In this document: piece after piece, positions 1 through 8,700 of the stretch
Layout of the letters: every line of letters starts with the position of its first letter
How positions within the stretch are numbered: position 1 is the first letter of the stretch
Notes under the pieces: generated by a model
Database searches by the model: none
What the model was told of the DNA's origin: nothing
Seen by the model: the letters and a program-made list of their open reading frames with translations, nothing else
Made by a program: the position numbers and the translations under genes
Source of the DNA: GCA-2687025 sp964473525
Lineage (GTDB): Bacteria; Poribacteria; WGA-4E; GCA-2687025
Reading direction: 5' to 3'
DNA: 64,000 nt
NCBI GenBank assembly: GCA_964473525.1
Contig: CAYYPK010000014.1
Coordinates: forward strand, 1-64,000

Positions 1-85
1 CCCCATGCTATATCAGCCATGGTCGTTTACACCGATCTATGTACACCCTCGCGTAGGCGCCGTCCGGGCTCGCGCGCGGCTGTGC

Positions 86-91
86 TACAAT
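86..91 (+). promoter_or_regulatory. candidate -10 box for the ABC permease genes
   Basis: TACAAT lies 25 bases before the permease start codon and is followed directly by GCCCGTCC, a G+C-rich discriminator. I see no convincing -35 box 16-18 bases upstream. A start about seven bases downstream would give a leader of roughly 20 bases. Bases 1-85 hold nothing else I recognise. Confidence 0.4.
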
Positions 92-116
92 GCCCGTCCA
101 CCTCAGATGGGCGGCC

Positions 117-1127
117 ATGCGACACTACATCGTACAGCGCGTCGGGTCGATGGCGCTCTCGCTGTGGGGACTGTCTCTGCTCGTCTTTCTCATGGTGCAA
201 GTGATGCCGGGGAACCCGGCGCGCGCGATGTTGGGAGAGCGGGCGACCGAAGCTGCCGTCGCCCAGTTGGAGGAGCAACTCGGCCTCAACGAGCCGCTGC
301 CGACGCAGTACGTGACGTTCCTCGCAAACGTGGCGCGGATGCGACTCGGGCGCTCGATCAAGACGAACCGCCCTATCACCGCCGAGGTGGCGGCTCACTT
401 CCCAGCGACACTGGAGCTCACGCTCGCGGCGATGCTGTTCGCCGTCGTCTTCGGGCTCCTGTTCGGCGTCGTCGCGGCGACGTACCGAGGGCGTCTGCCG
501 GACATGGCGGGCATGGTGCTGTCGCTGATAGGCGTGTCGCTCCCGATCTACTGCCTCGGCCTCATACTGCTCCTCGTGTTCTCGACTGCGTTCGACATCC
601 TCCCCACCGGCGGACGGTATAGCGACCAATTCATGACGCCGTCCGTCACGGGCTTCATGCTCATAGACACACTCCTCGCGGGCAATCTCGCCGCGTTCCG
701 AGACGCCGCGGCCCATCTAGTCCTTCCCGCTGTGACGCTCGGGACGGTGCCGTTGGCGACGATTTCACGTATGACGCGGTCGTCACTCCTGGAGGCTCTC
801 GACCAGGACTACATCCGCACGGCGTACGCGAAGGGTCTGGCGACGCCAGTCGTGGTTCTCAAGCACGCACTAAAGAACGCGCTCATCCCAGTGATCACGA
901 TCATCGGACTGGACTTTGGGTACCTTCTAGGCGGCGCGGTGCTTACCGAATCGATCTTCAGTTGGCCGGGCCTGGGGCGCTGGCTGTGGCTGTCCGTCGG
1001 GGCCCGCGACCTGCCGGCCATACAGGCGGGCGTGCTGTTCGTCGCGGCGCTGTTCATGCTCGTCACGCTAGTGGTTGACCTGTTGTACGCGGTCATCGAC
1101 CCGCGCATCCGCGCCGGGGCCGCCTGA
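117..1127 (+). CDS. ABC transporter permease, DppB/OppB type
   Basis: This is one of the two inner-membrane subunits of a peptide/nickel-type ABC importer, forming half of the translocation pore. The 336-residue protein has the family's N-terminal membrane helix (MRHYIVQRVG...), several further hydrophobic segments, and a cytoplasmic EAA loop around residues 225-241 (DYIRTAYAKGL), which contacts the ATPase. The ATG at 117 was chosen because the family begins with this MR.YI..R pattern. An in-frame start at 90 would add nine non-family residues and lie on the -10 box. The stop overlaps the next start (TGATG). No binding protein or ATPase gene is in the window, so the substrate is unknown. Those genes may lie upstream or elsewhere. 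Confidence 0.9.
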   Translation: MRHYIVQRVGSMALSLWGLSLLVFLMVQVMPGNPARAMLGERATEAAVAQLEEQLGLNEPLPTQYVTFLANVARMRLGRSIKTNRPITAEVAAHFPATLELTLAAMLFAVVFGLLFGVVAATYRGRLPDMAGMVLSLIGVSLPIYCLGLILLLVFSTAFDILPTGGRYSDQFMTPSVTGFMLIDTLLAGNLAAFRDAAAHLVLPAVTLGTVPLATISRMTRSSLLEALDQDYIRTAYAKGLATPVVVLKHALKNALIPVITIIGLDFGYLLGGAVLTESIFSWPGLGRWLWLSVGARDLPAIQAGVLFVAALFMLVTLVVDLLYAVIDPRIRAGAA

Positions 1128-1984
1128 TGGGCCGCGGCATATGGCGTCGGCTGTGGCGCAACCGGATGTTTGTCGTCGGCGCGAGCACGATCGCGGCGTT
1201 CGTCGTCGTTGCTCTTCTGTCTATCGTGTACACGCCGCATGACCCGCGGGAGGTCAGCCTCGCCGCGCGCAATCTGCGGCCGGGCGGGCACGAGGCGGCG
1301 TACTACGCCTTCGGCACCGACGCCGTCGGACGCGACATCCTCAGCCGCACGATGGCCGGCGCGCGCATCTCGCTACGTGTCGGGCTCTTCGTCGTCCTCG
1401 GCGCCATCCTGGTGGGCGTGACAGTCGGGACGTTGGCGGGCTACTACGGCCGCGCCACGGACGCTGTCCTCATGCGCGTGATGGACATGATGCTGGCAGT
1501 GCCAGGGATTCTCCTGGCGATCGTCGTGGTGACGGTCCTCGGGCCGGGGCTTCGCAACGCGATGATCGCCGTGGGCATCGTGGCGGTGCCCCAATACGCG
1601 CGCGTCATGCGGGCCGAGGTGCTGCGCGTGAAGGCGCAGGAGTACGTCGCTGCGGCTCGCGCGTTGGGCGCCACCGACTGGCGCATCCTGACGCGCGCCG
1701 TGCTGCCCAACTGCCTCGCTCCGTTGCTGGTACAGGCGACGCTCGGCATGGGTACCGCCATCCTGGAAACCGCTGGCCTCTCGTACCTGGGCCTCGGAGA
1801 CGATCCTAGCGTTCCCGAGTGGGGCAGTATGATCGGCCAGCAGTTCGGCCACCTTCGCCGCGCGTGGTGGACGGTCGTCCCGCCTCTGGCTAGCATCTCG
1901 CTCGTGGTGCTGGGCTTCAACCTGCTCGGCGACGGCCTCCGAGACGTTCTGGACCCGCGCCTAAGACCGACGGCTCGCGACTGA
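1127..1984 (+). CDS. ABC transporter permease, DppC/OppC type
   Basis: This is the second pore subunit of the same importer, translationally coupled to the first by a one-base overlap. At 285 residues it has the usual length. It has the short cytoplasmic N-terminus and first membrane helix of the family, then a periplasmic loop with FGTDAVGRDILSR, typical of DppC proteins. The EAA loop is near residues 171-187 (EYVAAARALGATDWRI). The C-terminus LGDGLRDVLDPR is also characteristic. The product assembles with the DppB-type neighbour and with ATPases not seen here. The substrate class (peptide, nickel or oligosaccharide) cannot be read from the permeases alone. Confidence 0.92.
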   Translation: MGRGIWRRLWRNRMFVVGASTIAAFVVVALLSIVYTPHDPREVSLAARNLRPGGHEAAYYAFGTDAVGRDILSRTMAGARISLRVGLFVVLGAILVGVTVGTLAGYYGRATDAVLMRVMDMMLAVPGILLAIVVVTVLGPGLRNAMIAVGIVAVPQYARVMRAEVLRVKAQEYVAAARALGATDWRILTRAVLPNCLAPLLVQATLGMGTAILETAGLSYLGLGDDPSVPEWGSMIGQQFGHLRRAWWTVVPPLASISLVVLGFNLLGDGLRDVLDPRLRPTARD

Positions 1985-2013
1985 CACCGCACGACCCTAG
2001 GAGAATCGCCACG

Positions 2014-2685
2014 ATGGACCGGCGCCGAATCGTCCTGTTCGACTTCGACTACACGCTCGCCGACTCCTCGCCGGGAGTCATCGAGTCGGTGAATTGGGCG
2101 TTGGGGCGCCTCGGTCTGCCAACGCGGTCTGAGGCGGCGATCCGCCGGACGATCGGCCTGTCGCTGCACGCGACGTATGCGGCATTGGCGGGCGACGAGG
2201 CGAGAGAGGCCGACGTTGATCGGTTCGTGGGCCTCTTCGTTCACCGGGCGGACGAGGTGATGGCGGACGCAACGTCGCTGCTCCCCGGCGCCGCGGAAGC
2301 GGCCCTGGCGCTCGTCGGCGCCGGCGTCACCGTCGGCATCGTGTCCACGAAGTTCCGGCGACGCATTGAGGCCGTCCTCGCTCGCGAATCCCTTCGGGAG
2401 CCGTTCTCGGCTATCATCGGCGGCGAGGACGTGTCCGCGCACAAGCCCGACCCGGCATGCCTCAACGCCGCGTGCGCGGCGCTCGGTGCGTTCCCCGCCG
2501 CGTGCCTGTACGTGGGCGACAGCGCGGTCGATGGAGAGGCCGCGACGCGTGCGGGCATGTCGTTCGTGGGCGTACTGACCGGAGTCACCGACAAGGCGGC
2601 GCTCGAGGCGTGGGATCCACTGGCAGTTCTGCCAAGCGTCCGACAGCTTCCCAACTGGTTGGAAGGGCAAGCCGATGGCCGATGA
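2014..2685 (+). CDS. HAD-superfamily phosphatase (phosphoglycolate phosphatase-like)
   Basis: This is a cytoplasmic Mg-dependent hydrolase of 223 residues. All four HAD motifs are visible: DFDYT at residues 10-14 with the nucleophile Asp10 and acid/base Asp12, IVSTK near 110, the lysine of AHKPDP near 147, and VGDS near 167. The alpha-helical cap between motifs I and II fits the Gph/PpaX/beta-phosphoglucomutase group. Likely substrates are small phosphoesters such as 2-phosphoglycolate or pyrophosphate, but the sequence does not decide between them. AGGAG precedes the ATG at a good distance. Its last 11 bases overlap the TrpF-like gene, so the two are probably made together. Confidence 0.85.
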   Translation: MDRRRIVLFDFDYTLADSSPGVIESVNWALGRLGLPTRSEAAIRRTIGLSLHATYAALAGDEAREADVDRFVGLFVHRADEVMADATSLLPGAAEAALALVGAGVTVGIVSTKFRRRIEAVLARESLREPFSAIIGGEDVSAHKPDPACLNAACAALGAFPAACLYVGDSAVDGEAATRAGMSFVGVLTGVTDKAALEAWDPLAVLPSVRQLPNWLEGQADGR

Positions 2686-3355
2686 ACGCACGCGCGTCAA
2701 GCTCTGCGGCACGACCAGTGTCGAGGACGCCCGCATGGCCGAGGAAGCGGGCGCCGAGTACATAGGCGTGCTCGTGGACGTGGGCTTCTCGCCGCGTACA
2801 GTGGATTGCGACGAAGCGCGCGCCATCGCCGCGTCCGTCTTCGCCGATGTCGTCCTGCTTACGTACGAGCGTTCGCCGGAATGGACCGCCCGCGCCATCG
2901 ACGAGACGGGGGCCGCCGCAGTACAGCTGCTCGGCGAGGAGTCGACCGCGGCGGTACGCGAGCTTAAGGCGCTGACCAACGCGGAAGTGTGGAAGACGGT
3001 CTTCCTACCCGCTGGCGAGTCGTCCGAAGGGCTTGAGGCGGAGCTCGTGCGGCGGATGCACGACTACGCGGACGCCGGCGCGGACAAGCTGCTCGTCGAC
3101 TCGGTGGCCCTGCTCGACGGGAGGCCCAAGTTCGGCGGCACAGGGAAGACGCACGATTGGGACGTCGCCGCGCGTGTCATTGCCGCAGCGACTGTACCAA
3201 CGTTCCTGTCCGGCGGCATCGCGGCGCACAACGCTGCGCAGGCGCGCGCTCGCGTGCGGCCGTTCGGCTTGGATCTGTGCAGTGGAGTCGAGTCCAGCGC
3301 TGGCCGGCGCGACCACGCGCGTACGGCGGCCCTGATGGCCGCGGCGAGAGACTGA
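2675..3355 (+). CDS. phosphoribosylanthranilate isomerase-like TIM barrel
   Basis: The 226-residue protein matches TrpF, which isomerises N-(5-phosphoribosyl)anthranilate in tryptophan synthesis. The general base Cys11 sits in VKLCGTT and the general acid Asp142 in LLVDS. FGGTGKTHDW (153-162), LSGGI (178-182) and LDLCSGVE (199-206) form the phosphate-binding loops, so the catalytic pair is intact. No other trp gene is nearby. The gene overlaps a HAD phosphatase instead, and the first loop (GVLVDVGFSPRTV) is somewhat unlike classical TrpF. It may be the cell's TrpF placed outside an operon, or a paralogue acting on another ribulose- or ribosyl-phosphate. I am sure of the fold and less sure of the substrate. 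Confidence 0.75.
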   Translation: MADERTRVKLCGTTSVEDARMAEEAGAEYIGVLVDVGFSPRTVDCDEARAIAASVFADVVLLTYERSPEWTARAIDETGAAAVQLLGEESTAAVRELKALTNAEVWKTVFLPAGESSEGLEAELVRRMHDYADAGADKLLVDSVALLDGRPKFGGTGKTHDWDVAARVIAAATVPTFLSGGIAAHNAAQARARVRPFGLDLCSGVESSAGRRDHARTAALMAAARD

Positions 3356-3389
3356 TCGCGCGGGGCAGCCGCCGGCCACCCCGCGCGAT
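3355..3389. terminator. 11-bp hairpin between convergent genes
   Basis: ATCGCGCGGGG at 3355-3365 pairs perfectly with CCCCGCGCGAT at 3379-3389 around a 13-base loop. The left arm begins with the last base of the TrpF-like stop codon. No T-run follows on either strand. The position between two convergent genes fits a shared terminator. Confidence 0.6.
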
Positions 3390-3404
3390 GCCAGTGTGAC
3401 TCGT

Positions 3405-4109
3405 CTACAGCGAGCGGCGTACTTCGGCCCACGTCGTGGCCAGCTTACCCTTGGCCTCGACCGCGGCAACGAAGGACTGGACCTCGGCGTCCGTCGGCCC
3501 CGAATCATGCCCGAGGTCGCCGTAGTTCCGCAGGCAGACGATGTCGAACCGCGGCGACCCGTCGGTCGTCGCCGTGGTTTCGCGCGGCCCGATGCGGACG
3601 TAGTTCTCGCCGGCTTCAATGAGCGGGGAGGCGCCGCCGTCGTTCCCAGTGAGCTGGTCCTGCCAGTACCACACGTCTGTGTTGTTCTGGGCGTCGTCGT
3701 TGACGCGGACGGAGTTGTCGATCACGTCCGGCCACCACGACGAGCCGTCTTGGGACGTGCCGAAGTAGAACGAGTTCTGGTCCGTGATGACGCGCATGTG
3801 GACCCAGATCTGCCACTCCTTGCCGTCCGCCGTGCCTTCGCCGGCCATGACGGGCTCCGGCAGCATGTACACCAGCCACGGTCGATCCGGGCCTCCGCCA
3901 GTGTCGGCGTCGCCGGGCGCCGTGAACGCGGTTCCTGTCCAGCTCTCAGCGTCGGTGACGACCGTCCACGTGTTCCCAGCGTCTTCGACTGTGCTCATTC
4001 CTGCGTCGTAGTCGGCGTAGTGCACGCAGATGATCTGGTCTGCGGCAGCAGACACGGCGATGCCGAGCGCGGCTGCGATGACGGTCGCCAGGTATGCGGT
4101 CTGGCGCAT
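3405..4109 (-). CDS. secreted protein of unknown function
   Basis: The 234-residue protein begins with a Sec signal peptide (MRQTAYLATVIAAALGIAVSAAAD; cleavage probably after the SAAA stretch near residue 24). The start at 4109 is preferred over an in-frame start 42 bases upstream because it puts the signal peptide at the N-terminus and has AGGA just before it. The mature part is rich in Trp, Asp and Gly (YADYDAG, WTVVTDAESWTG, KEWQIWVHMRV, YYGTS/SSWWPD-like segments). This resembles beta-sandwich carbohydrate-binding modules, and near the end it has an EAGENYVRIGPRE strand pattern. I do not recognise the family. The function is inferred only as extracellular, perhaps glycan-binding. It lies downstream of a dioxygenase gene on the same strand. 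Confidence 0.75.
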   Translation of the reverse strand: MRQTAYLATVIAAALGIAVSAAADQIICVHYADYDAGMSTVEDAGNTWTVVTDAESWTGTAFTAPGDADTGGGPDRPWLVYMLPEPVMAGEGTADGKEWQIWVHMRVITDQNSFYFGTSQDGSSWWPDVIDNSVRVNDDAQNNTDVWYWQDQLTGNDGGASPLIEAGENYVRIGPRETTATTDGSPRFDIVCLRNYGDLGHDSGPTDAEVQSFVAAVEAKGKLATTWAEVRRSL

Positions 4110-4148
4110 TGGTAGGTCCTCCCTTGTGTGCGGCGCCTCGCGGCCGGG

Positions 4149-4166
4149 CACGGCGCGAACGCCGTG
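4149..4166. other. 7-bp hairpin with CGAA loop
   Basis: CACGGCG at 4149-4155 and CGCCGTG at 4160-4166 pair perfectly around CGAA. The hairpin lies about 40 bases before the secreted-protein start and 155 bases after the dioxygenase stop, both on the minus strand. It could be a terminator of the latter or part of the leader of the former. The remaining 4110-4320 stretch shows nothing else convincing. Confidence 0.4.
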
Positions 4167-4320
4167 GGGCTGCGATGCAATCTAACCGACGCCAGTATGC
4201 CGCCGCAGACGGGATCGCGCAATGGGCATCGCGTGGGCAGGCGGAGCGTGGTCGGTGTGTCGCGTGCGTGCGGCAACGCGCGCATCGGCAGCGGCGCCCT
4301 CGGTAGCCCTGGTCACGCGC

Positions 4321-5064
4321 CTACGCGAGGCCCTCCCAGCGGCTCCAAAGATCCCCGTCGGCAAGGTCGAACTTCCAGTCCTGCTGGTCCTTGCGGCTCA
4401 GTCGGGTGATGAGCGCCATGCGGATCGTGTCGTTGATATTCGTGCTGGCGCCGTGGTACATCCAGCCGTGCCAGACGCACACGTCCCCGGGGCCGCCGGT
4501 GAATTCGTACCGATCGCCCAGCGGGAACGGGAACTGGCCGCCGCGAGGCCCGTCGATGGGGTGCGTGCGGAAGTACTCCGCGGAGAGTCGGTGGGTGCCC
4601 GGCCACAGCGTGAACCCGCCGCCGTTCGGCTTGATGTCTTCGAGGTAGATCGTCGCCGCCATCATGAACCGGCCTGTTGTGCCCTTCGTCACGCCGTTGG
4701 TGGGCGTGTAGTAGCCGTCAAGGTGGCCGCCCGGAGGCCGCCACGTCTTGTCGCTACGCGGGAATCCGAAGTGAGGGGTGGCGCCGCCGCCCTTGTTCAG
4801 CACCCCTTCGCCAGCCAGCTCCTCGGCTACCTGAAAGACGGGAGACTCGTTGACGATGCTACGCACGATGTCCGACCCACCAACGTTGGGAATGGTGCGG
4901 TAGCCTTTGTCGACCCAGGTGGAGGCGTCGTCTCGGTCCTCCTCCATCTCCTCCCAGACCAGGGCTTTGGCTTCCTCAATCCACTCGCGGTCAACGAGGT
5001 TCCTGAAGACGAGGTAGCCGTCGTCCTGGAACGTCTGCTTCTGGGCTGGTGACAGCAGCGGCAT
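4321..5064 (-). CDS. phytanoyl-CoA dioxygenase family protein (1)
   Basis: This is an Fe(II)/2-oxoglutarate-dependent oxygenase of 247 residues, cytoplasmic, which would hydroxylate a small molecule with CO2 and succinate as by-products. The iron-binding triad is visible as His114 and Asp116 (GGHLDGYY) and His204 (WMYHGAS). Arg215, about 11 residues later, is the likely 2-oxoglutarate anchor. The N-terminus (SPAQKQTFQDDGYLVFRNLV) is typical of the PhyH family. The start at 5064 is chosen because AGGAGG stands nine bases before it. A longer frame to 5148 has no such site. The substrate is unknown. It is one of three members in this window with different loop lengths, so their substrates probably differ. 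Confidence 0.85.
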   Translation of the reverse strand: MPLLSPAQKQTFQDDGYLVFRNLVDREWIEEAKALVWEEMEEDRDDASTWVDKGYRTIPNVGGSDIVRSIVNESPVFQVAEELAGEGVLNKGGGATPHFGFPRSDKTWRPPGGHLDGYYTPTNGVTKGTTGRFMMAATIYLEDIKPNGGGFTLWPGTHRLSAEYFRTHPIDGPRGGQFPFPLGDRYEFTGGPGDVCVWHGWMYHGASTNINDTIRMALITRLSRKDQQDWKFDLADGDLWSRWEGLA

Positions 5065-5106
5065 GTCCAATGTCCTCCTACCGTGTCGCGGGCGCGTGAA
5101 ACAGCT

Positions 5107-5112
5107 TACAAT
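5107..5112 (+). promoter_or_regulatory. candidate -10 box for coaD
   Basis: TACAAT on the plus strand lies 60 bases before the coaD GTG. On the other strand TATGCT at 5119-5114 could serve the divergent dioxygenase gene. Neither has a clear -35 box, so both are tentative. Confidence 0.35.
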
Positions 5113-5171
5113 CAGCATATCGCATGAGGGCGCCGACGTCTTGGCCATGTCCCTAGCTAGGAGCGACCGTA

Positions 5172-5690
5172 GTGAAGGAACGCCGCGCGCTGTTCCCGGC
5201 GAGCTTCGATCCGATGACCAATGGGCACATGGACATCATTGCGCGCGTGCTCCGTCTGGGGGTCTTTGAGGAGCTGGTGCTAGCGGTGGGGGAGAACCCA
5301 GAGAAGAAGTCGCTGTTCTCACTTCGCGAGCGCGTGGGTCTGCTGCGGGAGGTAGTAGCGGATCTGAAGAACGGCCACACGCTCCGCGTTACGACGCTGG
5401 ACGGCCTGATGGTGGACTTCGCGCGCGAAATGGGCGCGACCGCGATCATCCGCGGTGTCCGGTCCCCTCGCGACTTCGAATACGAAGCGGAGATGGGATT
5501 CCTGAACCATCACCTCGCGCCCGACATCGAGATGGTCTTCCTCATCGCTGACCCGCGGTACGCGTTCCTGAGCTCCACGTTGGTGAAGCAGGTCGCGCAG
5601 ATGGGTGGCAACCTCGAGGGTCTTGTTCCCGCCCCAGTGATCGACCGACTGCGCTCGCGCGTTGCTGGTGAGCTCCCGATCGAGGCTTGA
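5172..5690 (+). CDS. coaD: phosphopantetheine adenylyltransferase
   Basis: CoaD transfers AMP from ATP to 4'-phosphopantetheine, the penultimate step of coenzyme A synthesis, in the cytoplasm. The 172-residue length is normal. The nucleotidyltransferase signature PASFDPMTNGHMDII is at residues 9-23, with the TxGH motif that binds the ATP phosphates. RGVRSPRDFEYE and SSTLVKQVAQMGG match the second conserved block and the ISST-like ATP loop of the family. The start is a GTG with AGGAG eight bases upstream. The usual neighbour rsmD is absent. The next gene on the same strand, 63 bases on, is the helicase-exonuclease gene. Confidence 0.95.
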   Translation: MKERRALFPASFDPMTNGHMDIIARVLRLGVFEELVLAVGENPEKKSLFSLRERVGLLREVVADLKNGHTLRVTTLDGLMVDFAREMGATAIIRGVRSPRDFEYEAEMGFLNHHLAPDIEMVFLIADPRYAFLSSTLVKQVAQMGGNLEGLVPAPVIDRLRSRVAGELPIEA

Positions 5691-5753
5691 CCCCACCCAG
5701 ACGTTGCGTGGAGCATGTGCGCGTAGTCGTATCCGTCCGCGAGGAACGCCTCC

Positions 5754-8700
5754 GTGCCGATATCATCCGCTCTAAACAGGCGACAGCGAGAAGTGGTCCA
5801 GCACGGCGATGGGCCTCTGCTGGTCCTCGCCGGCCCGGGCGCTGGCAAGACGCGGGTCATCATCGACCGCGTCGCGCACCTGATAGATTCGGGTCGATGC
5901 GAGCCTGGGCAGATCCTCGCGCTGACGTTCACCAACAAGGCAGCTCAGGAGCTCGTCGGCCGCGTCCATGAGCTGCTTGGCGCCAGCGTCGCGGGCGACG
6001 TGTGGGTGGGGACGTTCCACAACACGTGCGCGCGCATCCTGCGCGAGAGCGCGGACATGCTCGACATCCGCCAGGACTTCGCCATCTTCGACCAGGAGGC
6101 GCAGCAGGCGATGCTCGTAGAGTGTCTACGCCACGCCTCGCTCCCCGCGGATGTGTCGGACGTTGCTCGCCTGCGGAACGTCATCAGCGCCGCCAAAGGG
6201 ATGATGGTCGACCCCCTAACGCACGAGATCACGCTGCCAGACGAAGAAGACCAGGCGCTCCTGACGCGGCCGGGTTTCGTCGATGCCCTTCGAGTCGCCA
6301 TCGCCGAGTACGAACGGCGGCTTGGGGAGTACGGCGCATACGACTTCGACGATCTACTAGGCCTCGCCGTCGACCAGCTACAGACGCACGCAGCCGTCCT
6401 GGCGAAGTATCAGGCGAAGTTCCGCCACGTGTTCGTCGACGAGTATCAGGACATCAACAAGACGCAGTACGAGCTGCTGAAGCTTCTCGCCCCGGCGCCC
6501 CACCACATCACCGCCGTTGGTGACGAAGACCAGAGCATCTACTCGTGGCGCGGGTCGAGCCCCGAGTGGGTCCGACGACTGCGGGAGGAGATGCGCTCCA
6601 CCGTCATCGAGTTGGACGAACACTACCGTTCGACGCGGACCATCCTGCGAGCCGCCGAGGAGCTCATCTCGCGCAACGAGCGCGTGCGCGAGACCCCGCT
6701 GAAGACGAACAACGCCGCTGGCGACACACCGTACGCGTACACCTTCCCTACGGAGGAGGACGCCGCGTCGGGGATCGCGCGGCTCGTCGAACGTCTGCAC
6801 AAGGAGGCGCACTTCGCGTTCCGAGACATCGCGGTCTTTTACCGGAACCACCGTCAGGCGGACCTCGTCGAGCAGGCGCTCGCGCGCGCTAACCTGCCCG
6901 TGCAGCGCGTGCGACCTATGTCGGACCTGTTGGATGGAGACGAAGCGCGGCTCGTCGCATGGCTCCGGCACGTGTGTTTCGGCCTGCCAAAGCACCTCGC
7001 CGACGCGCTTATGTTCCCCGGCGCCATCCTGGACGAGTGGACGCGGGTGTGGTTCCAGTGGCAGGCGGAGACGTCCGGTGTTCCGCTTGGCGACGTGCTG
7101 CGCTCCCCAGGCGAAGACACACCACCGCTTACTCGCAGAGCTCTCGAGGCCGCCATGGCTACCGTCGACCGGCTGCGCGCGACGGCGTCCGACGCGCAGG
7201 CCGGCGCGGCCGTGCGGGCGCTGGTAGACGAAATCGACGCCCTTCGGAGCCCCTTCCACCGCGAGGACGCCGAGGCAGTTCCGCAATGCGAGGAGTTCCC
7301 GCGATTGGCGGAGGCGGGGGACATTGCCCTCGCGGCAATCCGGCGTGGCGCCGCGTTCCGCGTGGTGTCGGACGCGCAGGCGGACAGCGCGGCGGCGGCC
7401 GCCACGGTCGTTCACACGCTCGAGCGCTACTTCGAGGCGCGCGCCCAACACGATGTGTATCGCGGGGGTTCCCTCCCGGATGTGGAAGGCGATGATCAGC
7501 TGATCTTCGTGGGCGACGTGGCGGCGCCCGAGAACACGCCGGCACGCCTCATCTGGCTGGGCGCCCCTGAGCCGGTGTGGTCCGACTGCACGTGCCCACG
7601 CGCGCCGGACGGCGCGCCCGATGTGACAGCGTGGGTCGCCCATCGCCTGTGTCAGCACCTTCTCGCTCTCGCCGAGGAGCCCCTGGACGCCGACGTCGTC
7701 GTGTACGATCTGGAAACCACGGGCAAGAGCGTGCGCACGTGCGAGATCGTGGAATTCGCTGGCACCAGGCTGGGCGAGCCCGAGGAGCACCTGCACCTCT
7801 ATGTGCGACCCCGGAAGGCGATCCCACGGTTCCTCACGAAGGTCCACGGCATCGATGACGGCACGGTTCGGGACAAGCCGCCCATCGAGGAGCAGATCGG
7901 CGTCATCCACGGCTTCCTCGGCGCCGCCATCCTCGTCGGTCACAACATCGTGGACTACGACAACCGCATCCTCGAGCGAGACGTAGGCGAGCACCTGCGC
8001 CAAGGCATGCCAAACCCGTCCTACGACACGTACACCGTAGCGCGGCGGCTCTTCCCCACGGAGAACCACAAACTGACGGCTCTCGCGCGCAAGTTCGATA
8101 TCCCTTACCTGACAGCTCACCGAGCCGACCAGGACACCGAGGTGAGCAAGATGCTGTTCCACGCGCTACGGCGTGAGGAGTCGCGACGGCGAGCGGCCGC
8201 GAGTCTGGCGGAATGCCTCCCGTATGTAGCCATCGGAGCGGAATCGCGCGCTGCCTGGCGCGAGGACGCCTTCGAGGCTTACCGCAACGCGTTCGCGCGG
8301 TGGTCGAGCCGCCGAGATGTGGCCCGCGACGCGGTGGACGCGCTCCCTCAGGAGCTCCGCGTGGACGCGGTGAGTCTTCTCGCGGCGGCGCGTCCCAAGG
8401 CGGCGCCCGAGACGGAGGATGAACGACGATGGCAGCAGGTCAGCGGGCGGATGTTGCGCCGGGCGCAACGGTTCGAGACCACATCGCCCGCAACCACCGT
8501 TCGCGACTTTCTGAACTCGCAGTCGCTGGCTGAGCCCACGGACGAACTCGATGAGGCGGTCGACGCGGTGACGCTCATGACGCTGCACTCCGCTAAGGGC
8601 ACCGAGTTCCGGGCCGTCATCATGTCAGCGATGGAGGAGGGCGCGTTGCCCTCGTTCCGTGCGAGAGGGGGCGACATGCTCGCCGAGGAGCGGCGGCTCT

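Noticed and set aside
5182..5215. Possible tandem nucleotidyltransferase or pantothenate operon at coaD
   Set aside because: No other CoA gene is adjacent; coaD stands alone beside the helicase gene.
6378..8162. 594-codon minus-strand frame opposite the helicase gene
   Set aside because: It is a shadow of the helicase coding strand; the plus-strand protein has every helicase and exonuclease motif.
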